Part shown: piece by piece, positions 8,327 to 18,018 of the stretch | How the letters are laid out: every line of letters begins with the position of its first letter | Position numbering within the stretch: position 1 is the stretch's first letter | Origin: Candidatus Aminicenantes bacterium UBA647 | GTDB taxonomy: Bacteria > Acidobacteriota > Aminicenantia > UBA2199 | Assembly: GCA_002299555.1 (NCBI GenBank) | Contig: DBOL01000013.1 | Span: forward strand, 1 to 29,288 | Direction of reading: 5' to 3' | DNA: 29,288 bases | Position numbers and translations under genes: made by a program | Notes under the pieces: generated by a model | Database searches by the model: none | What the model saw: only the letters and a program-made list of their open reading frames with translations | Told to the model about the DNA's origin: nothing

Positions 8327-10696
8327 TTAAAATTTAACGCCTCGGTGTTTTGAAAATCGTGAAACTTCAAAGATTATTCCTTCGGGATGAAGTATTGCTC
8401 TGATGCCTCCATGCTCTGAAGTGTATAATAATCTGATATTGCGGTGTTCGTATCTTTCCAGTACTTCCCTGGCCGGGAATCCAAAACTGTTCTTGTGGCC
8501 CAGAGAAAATATGGCAATATCCGGGTTTGTCATGTTGAGTAATCCGGATGAAGATGATGTTCCTGAGCCATGATGTGGGACTTTAAGCACATTGCATTTA
8601 AGTTTATTTCCATATCTGCAGATCAGTTCTTTTTCAGCCATTTTCTCGATATCCCCGGTAAAGAGGATCGTTTTATTTTTGTGGGAGATTTTTATAACCT
8701 GAGAGTGGTCGTTACTTGTACGGAAGGGTTGCAGAAATTTGAACGGATATAGAAGCTCGATCAGAGTATTGCCTTTCCTTATTCGAAAGCCTGAATTGAT
8801 CTTTCTGATCCGGATATTGCCGGAACACTTATCAATAAGGTTAATATAGTGGATATTTTCATCAGGTTTTGAGGATATCCATATCTCCTCCGGATTAAGG
8901 ATATCAATTATTTCATTAATTCCCCTGCAGTGATCAGGATGGTAGTGAGAGATCGCTATCCACTTGATCCTGATTCCCTGCCGGAGAATGAACGGGAGAA
9001 CGATCTGTTTCCCAACTTCAAAACTACCAAACCTTGAACCTCCTCCGTCTATAAGAAGTGAATCGCCTCCGGGAAGCACAACGATATGGGCATCTCCCTG
9101 TCCTACATCAAGAAAGTATATCTCAGGAAATGCGGGGTTGTACGGGAGAGGTTTAATTACAATTACTGATAGTGCAGCACAGTAAAGTAGAGAAAAACAT
9201 ATTTTGAATATTGTCTTTTTGCCGAAGAAACAGAGAGCGAAATAAAGCAATATGGAAATAAAAAGGATAAAGGTGATCGGGGGCGCTCTGAAAATTGTAA
9301 GATTAATCTCTTTTGAGAAGGAGTCAGCAAGGAAAAAGAAGATCCTCAGGGGGAGGTCCTGGATAGCGATGAAGGGTGTGCCTAAAAGGGGAGGTAAGAA
9401 TGCTATGGGTATCAGAGGCAGGGATAAACACATTATTAATGCAGTAAGCGGGAGAAGAACCGGTCCTGCCAGAATTCCTGTAAATGAATATCTCATAAAA
9501 AAGAAAAGAGAAAGGGGGATAGATAGTGAAGATGCGTTTAGATTTGCTGCGATCATCTCTTTGAGATATGAATTCTTTTTTGTCTCTCCAAAAAATATTT
9601 TTCTGCCGGAAACGATTCCGGCTGTTATTGTGAATGTTAAGATGAAGCCGGGATCTAGAAAATACCGGGGATCCTTTAAAAGCAGGATAAATCCCGTAAA
9701 TGATATTACATTGATGATATCTGATTTGAGATAGAGCATTTTCGCAAAAGATATCAGGGTTGCCATTAAAACTGCCCGTTGAGCAGATATTTTGAAACCT
9801 GTAAGTAACAGAAATGTGAATAGAATAAGGATCAATATGAGATATTTCTTTCGCATCCTTAAGCCGGTCCTGTTTAGTAAAAAAAGGATAAATAGTGCAA
9901 TAATTCCAATGTGGGCGCCTGAAATTGCAAAAAGATGAAATACTCCTGTTTTTAGAAGTACTTCTTTTACTTCGGGAGTGAGCCTCCCTCTATCTCCAAG
10001 AAGAAGGGCTTCAAGCATCTGCCCCTCTTGTTTGAGATATCCATCCTTCTTAAGATATTTCTTCTCAATCAGATCTCTGATCTTTTCTCTCATCCTTCCT
10101 GTCAGCCTCATTAAGATGCCGGATCTCTTCACCCTCTCAACAAGGAGTGCTGATTTTGAATATCCTGTAAAATGAATATTATTTACAAAGAAATAGGAAT
10201 CTGACCGCGGTGGGAAAAAATTAACAGAAGGCCTTGGTTTATTTATAACTGTGTCGATCTCAACCATATCTCCACAATTTAGATGTCTCAGGTCTCCATT
10301 TGCAGTAATCTTCAAAACAAATATCTCATGCTTTTTACATACAATTCCTTCGTACATTTTTACTTTTACGAGTATTGTTGAAGTTCCATTGCCTATGACG
10401 GGAAAGTGCAATAGTTTCCCCCTTACTTTTACGTACTCTTCCCTGCAGACATTAAGCTCTTTTTTCTGATGATAGATGTTTTTGTTGGTAAGAAATTTTT
10501 GACCGGCAAGCAGGGAGATAGCTATAGATATTAAAAATATTGAAAAAGTGTAGTGCTTTGTGACAAAGGATACAACGAACGATCCTGCTGTTATCATTAT
10601 TGCAGGTGCAATCAGGTCATCGGGATATCTGGTAAGGTTAAGAACAAAAAGTATTATCAGTGTCGTGCAGGCAGGTATAGTGAAAAGCTTCTCCAT
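8327..10696 (-). CDS. comEC: ComEC/Rec2 family DNA uptake channel protein
   Basis: The 789-residue protein has the full three-part ComEC layout. Residues 1-200 hold N-terminal membrane helices and an OB-like soluble part. Residues 231-264 hold the competence-domain signature (LLLGDRGRLT, then FHLFAISGAHIG), followed by many membrane helices to about residue 515. Residues 525-789 form a metallo-beta-lactamase-like domain with FLDVGQGDA, LIDGGG and the metal motif HYHPDH (584-589), then LFTGDIE and VPHHGS. In naturally competent bacteria ComEC carries single-stranded DNA across the inner membrane, and the C-terminal domain is thought to degrade one strand. The start has no SD; a promoter ends 7 nt upstream. 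It follows prfB by 60 nt. No comEA or type IV pilus gene lies in the window. Confidence 0.95.
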   Translation of the reverse strand: MEKLFTIPACTTLIILFVLNLTRYPDDLIAPAIMITAGSFVVSFVTKHYTFSIFLISIAISLLAGQKFLTNKNIYHQKKELNVCREEYVKVRGKLLHFPVIGNGTSTILVKVKMYEGIVCKKHEIFVLKITANGDLRHLNCGDMVEIDTVINKPRPSVNFFPPRSDSYFFVNNIHFTGYSKSALLVERVKRSGILMRLTGRMREKIRDLIEKKYLKKDGYLKQEGQMLEALLLGDRGRLTPEVKEVLLKTGVFHLFAISGAHIGIIALFILFLLNRTGLRMRKKYLILILILFTFLLLTGFKISAQRAVLMATLISFAKMLYLKSDIINVISFTGFILLLKDPRYFLDPGFILTFTITAGIVSGRKIFFGETKKNSYLKEMIAANLNASSLSIPLSLFFFMRYSFTGILAGPVLLPLTALIMCLSLPLIPIAFLPPLLGTPFIAIQDLPLRIFFFLADSFSKEINLTIFRAPPITFILFISILLYFALCFFGKKTIFKICFSLLYCAALSVIVIKPLPYNPAFPEIYFLDVGQGDAHIVVLPGGDSLLIDGGGSRFGSFEVGKQIVLPFILRQGIRIKWIAISHYHPDHCRGINEIIDILNPEEIWISSKPDENIHYINLIDKCSGNIRIRKINSGFRIRKGNTLIELLYPFKFLQPFRTSNDHSQVIKISHKNKTILFTGDIEKMAEKELICRYGNKLKCNVLKVPHHGSGTSSSSGLLNMTNPDIAIFSLGHKNSFGFPAREVLERYEHRNIRLLYTSEHGGIRAILHPEGIIFEVSRFSKHRGVKF

Positions 10697-10703
10697 GATT
10701 GAG

Positions 10704-10732
10704 ATTATGGATCGTTATAGTTGTGATTTCAA
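10704..10732 (-). promoter_or_regulatory. Candidate leaderless promoter of comEC
   Basis: On the minus strand TTGAAA (10732-10727) and CATAAT (10709-10704) are 17 nt apart. The -10 box ends 7 nt before the ATG at 10696, so transcription would start at or one base before the start codon. The site lies in the 60-nt gap after prfB and suggests that comEC is not only read through from prfB. Confidence 0.5.
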
Positions 10733-10756
10733 CAAAATGTTGAAAATATTGAAATA

Positions 10757-11849
10757 TTACTTGATTTGTTTTAGTGAAGCTTTTATAAATTCGAATATAT
10801 CTCCATCAAGTATCTTCTGTGTGTTTCCTATCTCAACTTCCGTCCTGTGATCCTTGATACTCTGGTATGGGTGGAGAACGTAGGAACGGATTTGATTTCC
10901 CCAGGCAATATCTCCCTTTGTATTTTCTAATTTCTCTTTCTCTGACATTTTTTTCTTCATTTCATTATCATACAATTTTGCCTTCAGAAGTTTCATTGCT
11001 CTGTCTCTGTTCTGGTGCTGGGAGCGTTCACTCTGACATTGTGCGACAATATTTGTAGGAGTATGTGTGATCCTTATTGCCGAATCCGTTTTGTTAACAT
11101 GCTGGCCCCCCGCACCTGATGCTCGATATGTGTCAACTCTCAGATCCTTGGAGTCGACCTCGATCTCGATCGAATCATCCACTTCAGGATAAACAAAGAT
11201 TGCGGCAAAGGAGGTATGGCGCCTTTTGTTGGAGTCAAAAGGGGAGATCCTTACAAGTCTGTGAACTCCAATTTCCTGTTTAAGGTAACCATAAGCATAA
11301 TCTCCCTCAATTCTTATTGTGGCACTTTTGATCCCCGCTTCCTCACCAGCAAGTATTTCAATTATCTTTGCACTGAACTCCATCCTTTCTGCAAATCTCA
11401 AGTACATTCTGAGCAGCATTTCTGCCCAATCCTGGCTCTCTGTTCCTCCCGCTCCCGGATGAATAGTAATAAATGCATTGTTAATATCACTCTCACCACT
11501 TAGATAATTCTTGGTTTCTGTTTCGTCAATAAACTCTTCAAAATTTCCCAGCTCTGTTTCGATCTCAGTGATAATGTCCGGATCTTCATCAGCGAGGTCG
11601 AAGTATGTTTCCATATCATCGATACCCGAATTGAATTTGTCCTCAATTTTGAGTTGATTCTCAAGTCTCTTTTTCTCTTTCAACAATGGGGCGGAGCGTT
11701 TCGGTTGGCTCCATATGGTTTCATCAAGGAATATTTCTTCAATTTCTTTTAATCTTTTATGTTTTTTTGCAAAGTCAAAGAAACCCCCTGAGATCTTCAG
11801 CTTTCTTCTTAAGTTCTCCGAATTTATTCTTAAGCTCAATGAGTTCCAT
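10757..11849 (-). CDS. prfB: Peptide chain release factor 2, made by programmed +1 frameshift
   Basis: RF2 releases peptides at UGA and UAA. The true start is the ATG at 11849: 24 codons (MELIELKNKF ... RGFL) lead to an in-frame TGA at 11777-11775. A +1 shift on CTT TGA C joins residue 24 to GAC at 11776, giving 363 residues, the normal RF2 length. The codon-recognition tripeptide is SPF at about 202-204 (RF2 type, not the PxT of RF1), and the catalytic GGQ is at 247-249. The first 24 residues align with the E. coli RF2 start up to its own shift site. An ATG at 11839 in the downstream frame gives a continuous 360-residue reading with an unrelated N-terminus and should not be used. No SD precedes the start; a promoter ends 6 nt upstream. 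Confidence 0.96.
11774..11789 (-). promoter_or_regulatory. prfB +1 recoding site (internal SD plus CTT TGA C)
   Basis: Reading the minus strand, AGGGGG (11789-11784) is followed by three bases (TTT) and then CTT TGA C (11780-11774). The E. coli prfB site has the same SD-like hexamer, the same 3-nt spacing and the same CTTTGAC slippery stop. When RF2 is scarce the ribosome pauses at UGA and slips forward, so RF2 controls its own level. Confidence 0.95.
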
Positions 11850-11855
11850 TATTTA

Positions 11856-11884
11856 ATTCTATATTGTTTTTTCTACAGGGTCAA
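11856..11884 (-). promoter_or_regulatory. Candidate leaderless promoter of prfB
   Basis: TTGACC (11884-11879) and TAGAAT (11861-11856) are 17 nt apart on the minus strand. Six bases separate the -10 box from the ATG at 11849, placing the predicted transcription start on the A of the start codon. No SD exists upstream of the gene. Confidence 0.6.
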
Positions 11885-11926
11885 CTGATGTGTAATTGGT
11901 TGAATAGTAAAGTAGCTTATTTGGAA

Positions 11927-11974
11927 AAAGGGGACACGGATTCACCAATCCTATATAGAGTGTGAGACACCTTT
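11927..11974 (+). repeat. Dispersed intergenic repeat, copy A
   Basis: This 48-nt stretch matches the reverse complement of 27632-27680 at about 41 positions with one 1-nt gap. Shared blocks include TCCTATATAGA, TGTGAGAC and GGACACG. It lies in the 11850-12117 gap between prfB and the AddB-like gene, and that gap shows no other coding signal. On the minus strand the element ends in GTGTCCCCTTTTT, a type of end often seen on REP-like elements mobilised by RAYT transposases; that link is an inference. Confidence 0.6.
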
Positions 11975-12117
11975 CGGCGAAGAGCTATGAGAGGTCAATC
12001 CCGGGTCGCACACGCTCCAATGGAAGAATGCTTTGAATAATAAGGTGCTTACATCTATGGGATGGCCGAATATAGTTCAGGGTTCACAGTCTACATTTCC
12101 ATATACGGATCCCTGAT

Positions 12118-14880
12118 CTAGTATTTGTTACTATTTAGAGATCTTTCGCAGATGTTTTTGTGGAGACAATATTTGCAGTTTTTCTCATCTTCTGTCTGTG
12201 TAAACGGGATTTCCGGGTTGTAGATATCACTCAGTGTCGATGATAGTATTTTTTCAAACTCATCAAGAATATCTGAAGCAAGCAACTCCTCATCATCTAC
12301 TTTAACGAAACTGAGTTTGTCGGAAAGATTCTTGAATGGATAAATTCCCAATTTGAACTTACTTCCTTTTAATTTTTCCTCTTTCAGAAGAAAAGCGTAA
12401 AAGAGGAGTTGAAATATCTCTTTCTTTTTTACAAAATCAATATCTTTAAGGTCACCTTTTATATTCAGCTTTTCAACATTCCCGGTCTTGTAGTCTATTA
12501 TCCTTATTATTTCATCCTTAATATCGATCCTGTCTATGGTCCCCTTAAGTTTTGTTATTTCGGTGTTCCCGTTGATTTCAAAAGTGAATTTTATATCTTT
12601 TAGTTCCTCTTCCAGAGAATTAATTGTGAGCGGTGCTTCTGCTTCCTCATCGATCAGGAATTGTCCGGTCAACTTTTTAATAACCTCAAAAGTGATCCTG
12701 TTCATCCCGGTCTCCATCTCCTTAACCTTTTCATCTTTAAAGGAGCTTCTTATGATCCCATCAATAATGTCAGTTGTGAATTTTGTGTAGTATCCTTTTT
12801 CAACTCTCTTTCCGGATACTCCCTGATAGATCTTTTCGAGGACCTTGTGCGCAATTGAGCCGAACTTTGCCGGATTGTCAGCTTCATCCGTATCGGAGTT
12901 ATCTTTCAACCCCAGAATATATCTGAGCCAGAACCTGAGCGGACACTCCATCCAGGTCCTGATAGATGTGGGGGAAAAACTTAAATTTCTGATCTTCTCC
13001 AGGCTTGTTTCACTCTTATTGACCGTTATCTTCTCCGGGTTATTTATGTCAAGACTGAAATCAACTATAATATGATTGATATCGGCCAACTGGTTGTACT
13101 CATGGTATTCGAGAAGTATCTGATCAATGAACCTGCTTCGTTCTCCTGCCATTATTCCGGGTTTGACTCCCGAATATATCAGAGTAATATTTTTGCTGTT
13201 AGCAAGCATTCTGTAAAAATGGTAGGCAAATATTGCTTCTCTCTCACCGTGAAGGGGCAGTTTAAAAGCGATCCTGACATCCTGCGGGATAAAAGTAGAG
13301 GCATGTTTACCAGAGGGGAATTTACCCTCATTCATCGAGAGAATGAAAAGGTTTTTAAATCGGAGATTCTGCATTTCCAGAACACCGAGAATTTGCAGCC
13401 CTTCTAGTGGTTCTCCTGTGAAAGGTATATGAACTGTTCCGATCAAGTCGTTGAACATCCTGTGGAACCCTTTGATACTGACTGGGTCACCTGTCCTCTT
13501 GATGATCTCGTTAAGTTTCCCTGATATTGTGTGGAATCGGAAAATAAACTCCCTTTCGATCTCCGAAAGGTCTATGCTGTTTTTTGATACAGCTTCACGG
13601 ATCATATCCAGAATTGACAATAGTTTATCGAGAAATTCGGTGGAATTATTGTCCATGGAGATGATCTTTTTCAAAAACCCCGATAAATTTTCAGGAACTT
13701 CAACAAAGGTGTCTGTCCCCTTTTTAAGTTCGATTAAGTACTTGTGGGTTTTTTCACCTGCAACCATTATAAAATAAGGATGTTCGATAACACTTATAAG
13801 AGTTTTTCTGCTGAGAAGTGTACCCTTTCTATTGTGCAGCTCCATTAAAGACTCGTATAGAGAATATACCGATGTCTGCCTGAGGGGATAACCGAGTGAG
13901 ATATTACCCTTTCCTGTATTTTCCGGGAGGGAGTTGAGAATGGGGAATAGGAGGTTCTCGTCCGGTAGTACTACTGCAATATTTTCCGGCTCTTCACCAT
14001 TGTCAAGTAATTCTGCCAGCCTGATCCCGCAATATTTGGCCTGGCCGACATCAGATGTTGTTTCTATTATATCTATCTTTTTCTCTCCGAGTAATCCATT
14101 CTCAGGAGGAGGGATCAAATCTTCCGACCTGATCAGGTTTCTGTTCTTTCTTAAAAAAGTGCCTGCCTCCTGTTCAATATCCTCCGTAATATATTTGTCC
14201 GCTTCTGAAAATATTTCGGCTTTACCTTTAGCTTTCAATTGAAGTTGTATAGATCTCTCTGCTCCTGAAAGTGCATTGAAGCCTGCGAAAACTATTTTCT
14301 CCCACCCCTTTTTTAACACCAGGTCGATATTTTCCGCCACTTTTCGAAAAGCCATCCCTTCGTATCCTGTCTGATGTGATCTCAGTGCTCTTCTGAAAGG
14401 GTGATATATATTTTCCAGATCGATCCAGAACTCCCTGTAATCTTTTTTGATCTCCGGATTGTTAAGCGGTTCCGGATCTTCAAGGCCGTGGAGACCTTTA
14501 AGTGCTGTAAAAAGTAGTTCCGTATCAGCCAGCCCTTTGTCGATCTCATTAAGATCAGAGATTATTATCTTTCCTGTCTGGAAAAATTTTTCCATCGAGA
14601 TGCTCTTTTCGGGAAATACTTCCCGATACACATTGTAAAGTTCAAATATTAGTTCATATGATTCCGGGATGTCCAGGCCTGAACACTCCCCTATAAGATC
14701 ATTAATTGAAAAGATCGCAGGAGACCAGAGTGGGACTGATGATAGCAGAGTAAGGCTGTTCCTGAAATAAACGGCCGATCTTCTGTTGGGGAAAACAAAA
14801 GATATATTCTTGATGTTCTCTCCAAACTCCTTGAAGTATCTATCGGCAATATTATCTAAAAATCCTTTATTAATTTTCAC
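12118..14880 (-). CDS. addB: AddB-like PD-(D/E)XK nuclease subunit with Fe-S cluster cysteines
   Basis: The 920-residue protein is the partner of the helicase encoded upstream and acts in end resection of double-strand breaks. The N-terminal part (about 1-620) is an inactivated helicase-like fold of the AddB type: it starts ISFVFPNRRSAVYF without a Walker A loop. The C-terminal nuclease carries H678, D783, the D796-Y-K798 core in IIDYKTG, and Q824. Four cysteines at C646 (MECPLRFW) and C902, C905, C911 match the AddB pattern for a [4Fe-4S] staple around the nuclease. The start is GTG, 3 nt after the helicase stop, with AGAGG upstream. It resembles the PD-(D/E)XK protein of Bacteroidota more than Bacillus AddB. 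The symbol is given by domain logic. Confidence 0.85.
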   Translation of the reverse strand: MKINKGFLDNIADRYFKEFGENIKNISFVFPNRRSAVYFRNSLTLLSSVPLWSPAIFSINDLIGECSGLDIPESYELIFELYNVYREVFPEKSISMEKFFQTGKIIISDLNEIDKGLADTELLFTALKGLHGLEDPEPLNNPEIKKDYREFWIDLENIYHPFRRALRSHQTGYEGMAFRKVAENIDLVLKKGWEKIVFAGFNALSGAERSIQLQLKAKGKAEIFSEADKYITEDIEQEAGTFLRKNRNLIRSEDLIPPPENGLLGEKKIDIIETTSDVGQAKYCGIRLAELLDNGEEPENIAVVLPDENLLFPILNSLPENTGKGNISLGYPLRQTSVYSLYESLMELHNRKGTLLSRKTLISVIEHPYFIMVAGEKTHKYLIELKKGTDTFVEVPENLSGFLKKIISMDNNSTEFLDKLLSILDMIREAVSKNSIDLSEIEREFIFRFHTISGKLNEIIKRTGDPVSIKGFHRMFNDLIGTVHIPFTGEPLEGLQILGVLEMQNLRFKNLFILSMNEGKFPSGKHASTFIPQDVRIAFKLPLHGEREAIFAYHFYRMLANSKNITLIYSGVKPGIMAGERSRFIDQILLEYHEYNQLADINHIIVDFSLDINNPEKITVNKSETSLEKIRNLSFSPTSIRTWMECPLRFWLRYILGLKDNSDTDEADNPAKFGSIAHKVLEKIYQGVSGKRVEKGYYTKFTTDIIDGIIRSSFKDEKVKEMETGMNRITFEVIKKLTGQFLIDEEAEAPLTINSLEEELKDIKFTFEINGNTEITKLKGTIDRIDIKDEIIRIIDYKTGNVEKLNIKGDLKDIDFVKKKEIFQLLFYAFLLKEEKLKGSKFKLGIYPFKNLSDKLSFVKVDDEELLASDILDEFEKILSSTLSDIYNPEIPFTQTEDEKNCKYCLHKNICERSLNSNKY

Positions 14881-14883
14881 CTG

Positions 14884-17800
14884 TCATACCTCTCTCAGGC
14901 TCATTGAGTTTAAATAGAAGATCACGCCTTTGACATCTTTATATCCCATATCTCTGATAAGAGATTTGTACTCTTCCACCTGGATTATATCTGAATCTTT
15001 CTTTCTGCCTGTTTTGAAGTCTACTACTACTACCGATTCACCGGAGATTATTACTCTGTCCGGTCTGAATGTCCCATTTTTTGATAGAATTGGTTGTTCA
15101 GCCAGAAATTCATCCTCTCCGTAAAACCATCCTTTAACCTCCTCTATCCCGAACATTTCTCTGATTCGCTCCCCGATCTCCTCTGATTCCTCTTTTGTAA
15201 TTCGTCCGGAATAGACCATCCTGTCAATAATGTTTTCCGGAGTAACATCTTCTCTTATCTCAGAGAGAATTTCATGGATCAGAATACCCCGATCTGTTTT
15301 TTTCAGATCATCATCCGGTGTAAGTGCCCAGAACTTTTCCGATCTTTGTCGGATTGTGATCTTTCCACTCCACCGGGTAGATATAAGTTCATTATCTTCT
15401 ATTGTTTCCGTTACCCCGTCTTTGGGTTTTGAGTCAATTTTTTTAAGGAGCCCTTTTTCAAATACTCCACCATTACTATTTTTAAAATAATTTGATTCTG
15501 AAATACGCCTCAACAGACTCCGGTTTTTATATTTATCACCTTTTGATTCTTTATCTTCTGCAAAGATAAAAAGTGCATCTTTTGCTCTGGTGCAGGCAAC
15601 ATAGAACAGGTTCAGATTATCCAATTCGGCTCTGAAATTTTCTTCTTTCCACGCCTCGGAGAAAAAAGTAGAATTGAGAGATTTGTTCTTTTTGATGAAA
15701 TATGGTGGTTTGTAAGTTTCTTTGGAAATATCAGAACCTTCGGCATTGAGCCATAGATTCCCGTCTGTTTTCTCTTCCCAGTCGGAATAGGGGAAAATAA
15801 TGACAGGGAATTCAAGTCCCTTTGCCTTGTGGATAGTCATCAATGTAACACCGTTACTGTTTTCGGGAGTTGGGACGCTATAGTCTGTCCCGTACTCTTC
15901 CCACCATTCGAGGAAACCGGAGATCCCGCCACCCTCTTTTATGGAATAGTCCTTTACCATATCGAGGAAAGCTGTCAGATAGCCGGAGGAAGAGTATTTA
16001 AGAGAACTCTTCAGGTCAAATATCCTGATCAGTTCTTCTGTTGCTTCATAGAGTGGAAGTCGGAGGAGAAAGTTTCCCAGCTCATTGAATTGCTTGACAC
16101 AATCAGGGAGAGATATGCTATTGCTACCGGTAAAATATAACTCTGTGAAATGTTCATCCCATTTATTATCTTTAAAATATTTTTGTATAAAGAATAATAT
16201 ATCGGCAAGAACAGGCTTTAAGGTGTTGTCTCCTGTGAATTTCAGAAGAGCAATCAAGAAGAGCGCAACCGGATTATTGTGAAGGATAAGAAGTTCAGGA
16301 GTGACAATGCTTATCCCGGAGGAGATCAGATGGTTTGCGATCTCCCTTCCCTGCATTTTTTTTCTGGTGAGGACTGCGATATCTGAAAGTGAAAATCCTT
16401 CATCTATACACTGCTCCACAATTTCCTTAACCATTTCTGCTATGGTTCTTTCCTCATCTTTAGGATCAATAAACCTGAGGGATACAAATCCTCCATCTCC
16501 CCCTTTGCAATTTTGAACAGGTTTCGAGTAAATTCTTGAGAGAAACTTATTGGCCCCTTCATGCTTCTCTACAGATCTGAACAGCCTGTTATTGAACTCA
16601 ACAATATTCTTTCTGCTCCTGAAATTGTCGGGGAGGTTCTGAACGTCAATTCCTCCCCAGGGCTTGAATTGCTCGTGGATATCTCTATCCATGATATCTG
16701 TCTCTCCACCCCTCCATCTGTAGATAGATTGTTTCACATCCCCGACCCCAAGACTGGTCTTCTCTTCCGAGATACTGTTCTCAATGAGCGGAAAGAGGCT
16801 GTCCCACTGCATTTGCGAAGTATCCTGAAACTCGTCAATCATAATATTTTCAAAACTGTCTCCAAGTATATAGTAGATGAAAGGGATATCCCCTTCCTTG
16901 ATTATCCGGTAAACATTTCTGGTCAGATCGTAGATCGGAACCACGTTGTATTCAGACTTGTACTCGTTTAGATACCACCGGATCCTCCCAATAAGTCCGA
17001 GGATGTAAATATTCTCAAATATATAATGTAAAGTGAACACTGTTTTAAATTTTTCATCTTTAAGGGTGATTATCCGGCTATGTATTTTGTTTAATTCTTC
17101 TGAGACGTTCTCAATTTTATTCTTAATATCTTTGTCCATGGTTTTTGTTGTCCATGAACCTTTACGAAAATTTGTGTCCGGCATTTTGCTGAACTTTTTA
17201 AATTGGTACTTGTTTAATTGAGATATTTTGATCAATTGTGCTGCAGCCCCTGTTCCTTTACCTGAGTACTCGTAAAGGGGGACACCGGAAGATTTGATTA
17301 TATTTGCCCCCTCTATTGCAAGGGATATCATCTCTTCCATAAACTCTGAGAATGTTTTATACAGTTTTTCAGCTATATCCAGAAATGTTTTTGGGTCCAT
17401 CTCTGAAAGCATGTCCAATTGTTTCTCTTTTTTTTCTTTATTTATCTCGGACAACATGGTTGTGATATTGGTCTCAACATTCCAGGATTCCCCTCTGCTG
17501 ATCTTGTTGAAGACAAATTCCAGGATGATCCTGGTTGTGTCTGGGTCGGTGCCGATATCTGAAAAAATGTTACCTGTAATAAAATTATTCATCCTGTTCA
17601 GGTTCAATTCAACATCGAATCCTGCGGGGATATCTGTCTCATAAGTAAATGACCTGACAAGACGGTTTATAAAACTGTCGATGGTCGTAACGGCGAAGTT
17701 TGAATAGTTGTGAAGTATTTTTTTCAGAACTTTCCCCGCTTGCTGTTCAATATTACTCAGAGATTTGTTCTTTTTGAGAAGGTTCTTTTTTAGTTCCGGG

Positions 17801-18000
17801 TTCTCCCCTTTTGAAAGAGCCTTCAGGGAGGAGAGTATTCTCTCTTTCATTTCAGACGCTGCTTTATTTGTGAATGTTATTGCAAGGATGTGTTTGAAGT
17901 TATCTTTTTTCCCGTTCTTTAATGCCAGAGCTAGATATTCAAGAACAAGCTGATATGTTTTCCCGGACCCTGCCGATGCCCTGTAATTGATAAAAGTCAA
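14884..18000 (-). CDS. addA: AddA-like UvrD/Rep-family helicase-nuclease
   Basis: The 1038-residue protein has all superfamily 1A helicase motifs: Walker A ASAGSGKT (8-15), TFTNKAASEM (42-51), the Walker B region IDEFQDTSQMQW (388-399), GDVKQSIYRWRGG (420-432), TIHKAKGLEFPV (722-733) and YVACTRAKDAL (800-810). A C-terminal PD-(D/E)XK nuclease follows, with D994-F-K996 in VVDFKTG and QVEEY shortly after. Helicase plus nuclease in one chain, next to an AddB-like partner, indicates an AddAB-type break-processing complex. The start is TTG at 18000, backed by a strong SD (GGAGGGGG, 18012-18005). No better ATG or GTG is in frame nearby. Confidence 0.92.
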   Translation of the reverse strand: MTFINYRASAGSGKTYQLVLEYLALALKNGKKDNFKHILAITFTNKAASEMKERILSSLKALSKGENPELKKNLLKKNKSLSNIEQQAGKVLKKILHNYSNFAVTTIDSFINRLVRSFTYETDIPAGFDVELNLNRMNNFITGNIFSDIGTDPDTTRIILEFVFNKISRGESWNVETNITTMLSEINKEKKEKQLDMLSEMDPKTFLDIAEKLYKTFSEFMEEMISLAIEGANIIKSSGVPLYEYSGKGTGAAAQLIKISQLNKYQFKKFSKMPDTNFRKGSWTTKTMDKDIKNKIENVSEELNKIHSRIITLKDEKFKTVFTLHYIFENIYILGLIGRIRWYLNEYKSEYNVVPIYDLTRNVYRIIKEGDIPFIYYILGDSFENIMIDEFQDTSQMQWDSLFPLIENSISEEKTSLGVGDVKQSIYRWRGGETDIMDRDIHEQFKPWGGIDVQNLPDNFRSRKNIVEFNNRLFRSVEKHEGANKFLSRIYSKPVQNCKGGDGGFVSLRFIDPKDEERTIAEMVKEIVEQCIDEGFSLSDIAVLTRKKMQGREIANHLISSGISIVTPELLILHNNPVALFLIALLKFTGDNTLKPVLADILFFIQKYFKDNKWDEHFTELYFTGSNSISLPDCVKQFNELGNFLLRLPLYEATEELIRIFDLKSSLKYSSSGYLTAFLDMVKDYSIKEGGGISGFLEWWEEYGTDYSVPTPENSNGVTLMTIHKAKGLEFPVIIFPYSDWEEKTDGNLWLNAEGSDISKETYKPPYFIKKNKSLNSTFFSEAWKEENFRAELDNLNLFYVACTRAKDALFIFAEDKESKGDKYKNRSLLRRISESNYFKNSNGGVFEKGLLKKIDSKPKDGVTETIEDNELISTRWSGKITIRQRSEKFWALTPDDDLKKTDRGILIHEILSEIREDVTPENIIDRMVYSGRITKEESEEIGERIREMFGIEEVKGWFYGEDEFLAEQPILSKNGTFRPDRVIISGESVVVVDFKTGRKKDSDIIQVEEYKSLIRDMGYKDVKGVIFYLNSMSLREV

Positions 18001-18018
18001 ATCACCCCCTCCGGAAAG

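Noticed and set aside
8316..8341. Hairpin across the comEC stop codon (GGCGCTAAAT and ATTTAACGCC, one mismatch, 6-nt loop)
   Set aside because: It has no U-run on the minus transcript and covers codons of comEC. It may weakly terminate, but it was not strong enough to list.
11765..11839. Continuous 360-residue reading of prfB from the ATG at 11839
   Set aside because: Its first 21 residues do not resemble RF2. The other frame from 11849 gives an RF2-like N-terminus ending exactly at the CTT TGA C shift site.
11975..12117. Possible tRNA or small RNA in the gap upstream of prfB (a GGTCAATCCCGGGTC segment recalls a T-arm)
   Set aside because: No complete cloverleaf or acceptor pairing could be built, and no conserved RNA family was recognised.
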